A stretch of DNA of 61,910 bases from Syntrophaceae bacterium UBA1163. Its GTDB lineage: Bacteria > Desulfobacterota > BSN033 > UBA1163. Positions 60,813-61,910 of the stretch are shown here, one piece after another (the stretch's first letter is position 1; the number at the start of each line of letters is the position of its first letter). The notes beneath the pieces were generated by a model. That model was not told where the DNA came from. It did no database searches and saw only the letters and a list, made by a program, of their open reading frames with translations. Where the stretch lies: contig DBZJ01000244.1 in NCBI GenBank assembly GCA_002311635.1, positions 5,486-67,395 on the forward strand, in the 5' to 3' direction. Made by a program: the position numbers and the translations under genes.

Positions 60813-61469
60813 TCAGACTTTCCCCCCTGGCCTCTCTATCTCTCGCTTTATTTGGTCTTGAACCACACGGTTGTGACGTCGAATGATTCTGTCGGTCGCC
60901 TCTGCATCCCCAAATTGTAAGGCCCTCAGGATTTGATCATGATCCCGATACAGCCGATGAAGGATAGGTCTTACGTCCATATTGATAGGCTGCATTTTCG
61001 CTTTGAGAGATTCCAACATCTCCTGAAGGACCGAATTGTGACTCATCTTATGGATGATCGCGTGAAATTCAAAATCGGATTCTGAGTAAGCAACGACATC
61101 TCCGTCCTGAATACTCTTGAGTTGACTCTGTAAACTCTGGGTCATCCTTTCATGACTTTTTTCATTCATATGGTGCACCGCTAATCTTCCTGCCAACCCT
61201 TCCAAAACCTCACGCACCTGGTATAGTTCCAAGGCTCTCTCCAGTGTCATCTCCGTCATGAAAACACCGCGATAGGGGATATTATTGACCAAACCCTCCA
61301 TTTCGAGGCGGCGGACGGCCTCCCATACAGGAGTTCGGCTCACGTTGAGCTCTTTTGATAAGCGCTCTACGTTGAGCCAGCAACCGGGTTGAAATCTGTG
61401 CTGAGCAATCATCTCTTTGAGCGTTTCATAGACCTGACCGCTCAACATCTTCCTACTAATTTTAGTCAT
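60813..61469 (-). CDS. GntR family transcriptional regulator (FadR/FCD subfamily)
   Basis: 218 residues. An N-terminal winged-helix domain (L-S-K-E-L-N-V-S-R-T-P-V-W-E-A-V-R-R-L-E-M-E-G-L-V) is followed by an all-helical FCD ligand-binding domain with metal-type ligands (D-F-E-F-H-A-I-I, S-H-N, R-H-N). Ligands of this group are small organic acids or acyl-CoA. It lies 220 bases upstream of fhs on the same strand and is the likely regulator of the Wood-Ljungdahl genes and, through the palindrome at 61695, of itself (inference). Confidence 0.85.
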   Translation of the reverse strand: MTKISRKMLSGQVYETLKEMIAQHRFQPGCWLNVERLSKELNVSRTPVWEAVRRLEMEGLVNNIPYRGVFMTEMTLERALELYQVREVLEGLAGRLAVHHMNEKSHERMTQSLQSQLKSIQDGDVVAYSESDFEFHAIIHKMSHNSVLQEMLESLKAKMQPINMDVRPILHRLYRDHDQILRALQFGDAEATDRIIRRHNRVVQDQIKREIERPGGKV

Positions 61470-61548
61470 GTTCTAAGAAGGATGACCAAGAAACGGCGGG
61501 GTAACACCGCCTATAATTAAACAGTTTTGGCTTCATGTCAACAAAAAA

Positions 61549-61563
61549 TTCATAAAAAGTGAA
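61549..61563. promoter_or_regulatory. Degenerate copy of the candidate operator
   Basis: TTCATA-AAA-AGTGAA resembles the core TTCATA-AGA-TATGAA of the palindrome at 61695-61717 and lies 80 bases before the GntR start. Confidence 0.35.
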
Positions 61564-61694
61564 AATATTTCCTGTTTCATTTTGGAGATCAGAGTCCAGC
61601 CATCCAGACACTGGATACTTGAATAGTTGGGCTGTCACGTATCACCATAGACTTCCATTTTGAAGATATAATATATTCGATACGAAGTCAAGAA

Positions 61695-61717
61695 AAATTT
61701 CATAAGATATGAAATTT
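61695..61717. promoter_or_regulatory. Candidate GntR operator, 23-bp palindrome
   Basis: AAATTTCATA and TATGAAATTT, perfect 10-bp inverted arms with a 3-base spacer, about 225 bases before the GntR start. Size and symmetry suit a dimeric winged-helix regulator. Confidence 0.5.
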
Positions 61718-61910
61718 AGAGCGTCCAGTATAATTGTAACATACTAAAATCTGTCAGCTTTATACGTATTAGCACAGCAAAAAAATACTAGGTCCAAGGT
61801 GAATTATCACCAAAGGAATGTGAAAAAATGCGCTAGGTGTTTGGGATTTTAACAAAAGATTGACTCAAGAATCTTTTTGAATAATAATATATGCTTGTCC
61901 GGTTGACGCA

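Larger units (their letters stand above)
61470..61910. other. A/T-rich region upstream of the GntR gene
   Basis: About 440 bases without a gene seen. It holds the palindrome at 61695-61717, a degenerate copy at 61549-61563 and probably the promoter of the regulator gene. Confidence 0.5.

Overview
The window looks like part of a chromosome from an anaerobic, probably Desulfobacterota (former Deltaproteobacteria) organism that runs the Wood-Ljungdahl pathway, either forward (acetogenesis, CO2 fixation) or in reverse (complete oxidation of acetyl-CoA). This rests on a full set of carbonyl-branch and methyl-branch genes, heterodisulfide-reductase-type electron carriers, a tetraheme cytochrome c, and a UGA codon that is best read as selenocysteine. 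No rRNA, tRNA, insertion sequence or CRISPR array was recognised.

Layout. 1-7.3 kb, plus strand: single metabolic genes (exported dienelactone hydrolase, SnoaL-like protein, GNAT acetyltransferase, an aldehyde:ferredoxin oxidoreductase fused to an iron alcohol dehydrogenase, an SDR, a membrane protein). 7.3-13.3 kb, minus strand: small exported proteins (one frameshifted in a G tract), a Tat-exported DUF362/PKD protein and an exported beta-propeller-like protein. 13.4-20.8 kb: one minus-strand operon for a branched-chain-amino-acid-type ABC transporter (livKHMGF order) and two family III CoA-transferases. 21.2-25.4 kb: three small exported proteins and a TolB/TPR membrane protein. 25.5-28.7 kb: NuoEFG-like NADH-dehydrogenase module. 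29.0-31.1 kb: response regulators and a hybrid kinase.

31.2-61.5 kb is a co-directional minus-strand Wood-Ljungdahl island. In transcription order: GntR regulator, fhs, RACo-like activator, CooC-like ATPase, folD, a 70-residue unknown, acsD, CODH (acsA), acsB, acsC, acsE, metF copy 3, a membrane redox module (NarI-like cytochrome b, ferredoxin, tetraheme cytochrome c), metV copy 2, metF copy 2, a PAS histidine kinase, hdrC, hdrB, a very large HdrA/GltD-like/HdrA fusion, a selenocysteine MvhD, metV copy 1 and metF copy 1. The distal part has the same composition as the MetFV-HdrABC-MvhD methylene-THF reductase complex of Moorella; the embedded GltD-like domain and the nearby NuoEFG-like genes suggest NAD(P)H coupling.

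The most unusual non-coding signal is that many gene junctions of this island (30.5-55.9 kb) carry foldback elements made of short (mostly 7-nt) imperfect repeat words on one arm and the reverse-complement words on the other. Different junctions use entirely different words (AAATTCC, TCCGAAC, GTGTCC, CGCATAG, CCTAACT), but the architecture is the same, stop codons of the upstream genes often lie in or beside an arm, and in the selenoprotein mvhD the words run into both ends of the coding sequence.
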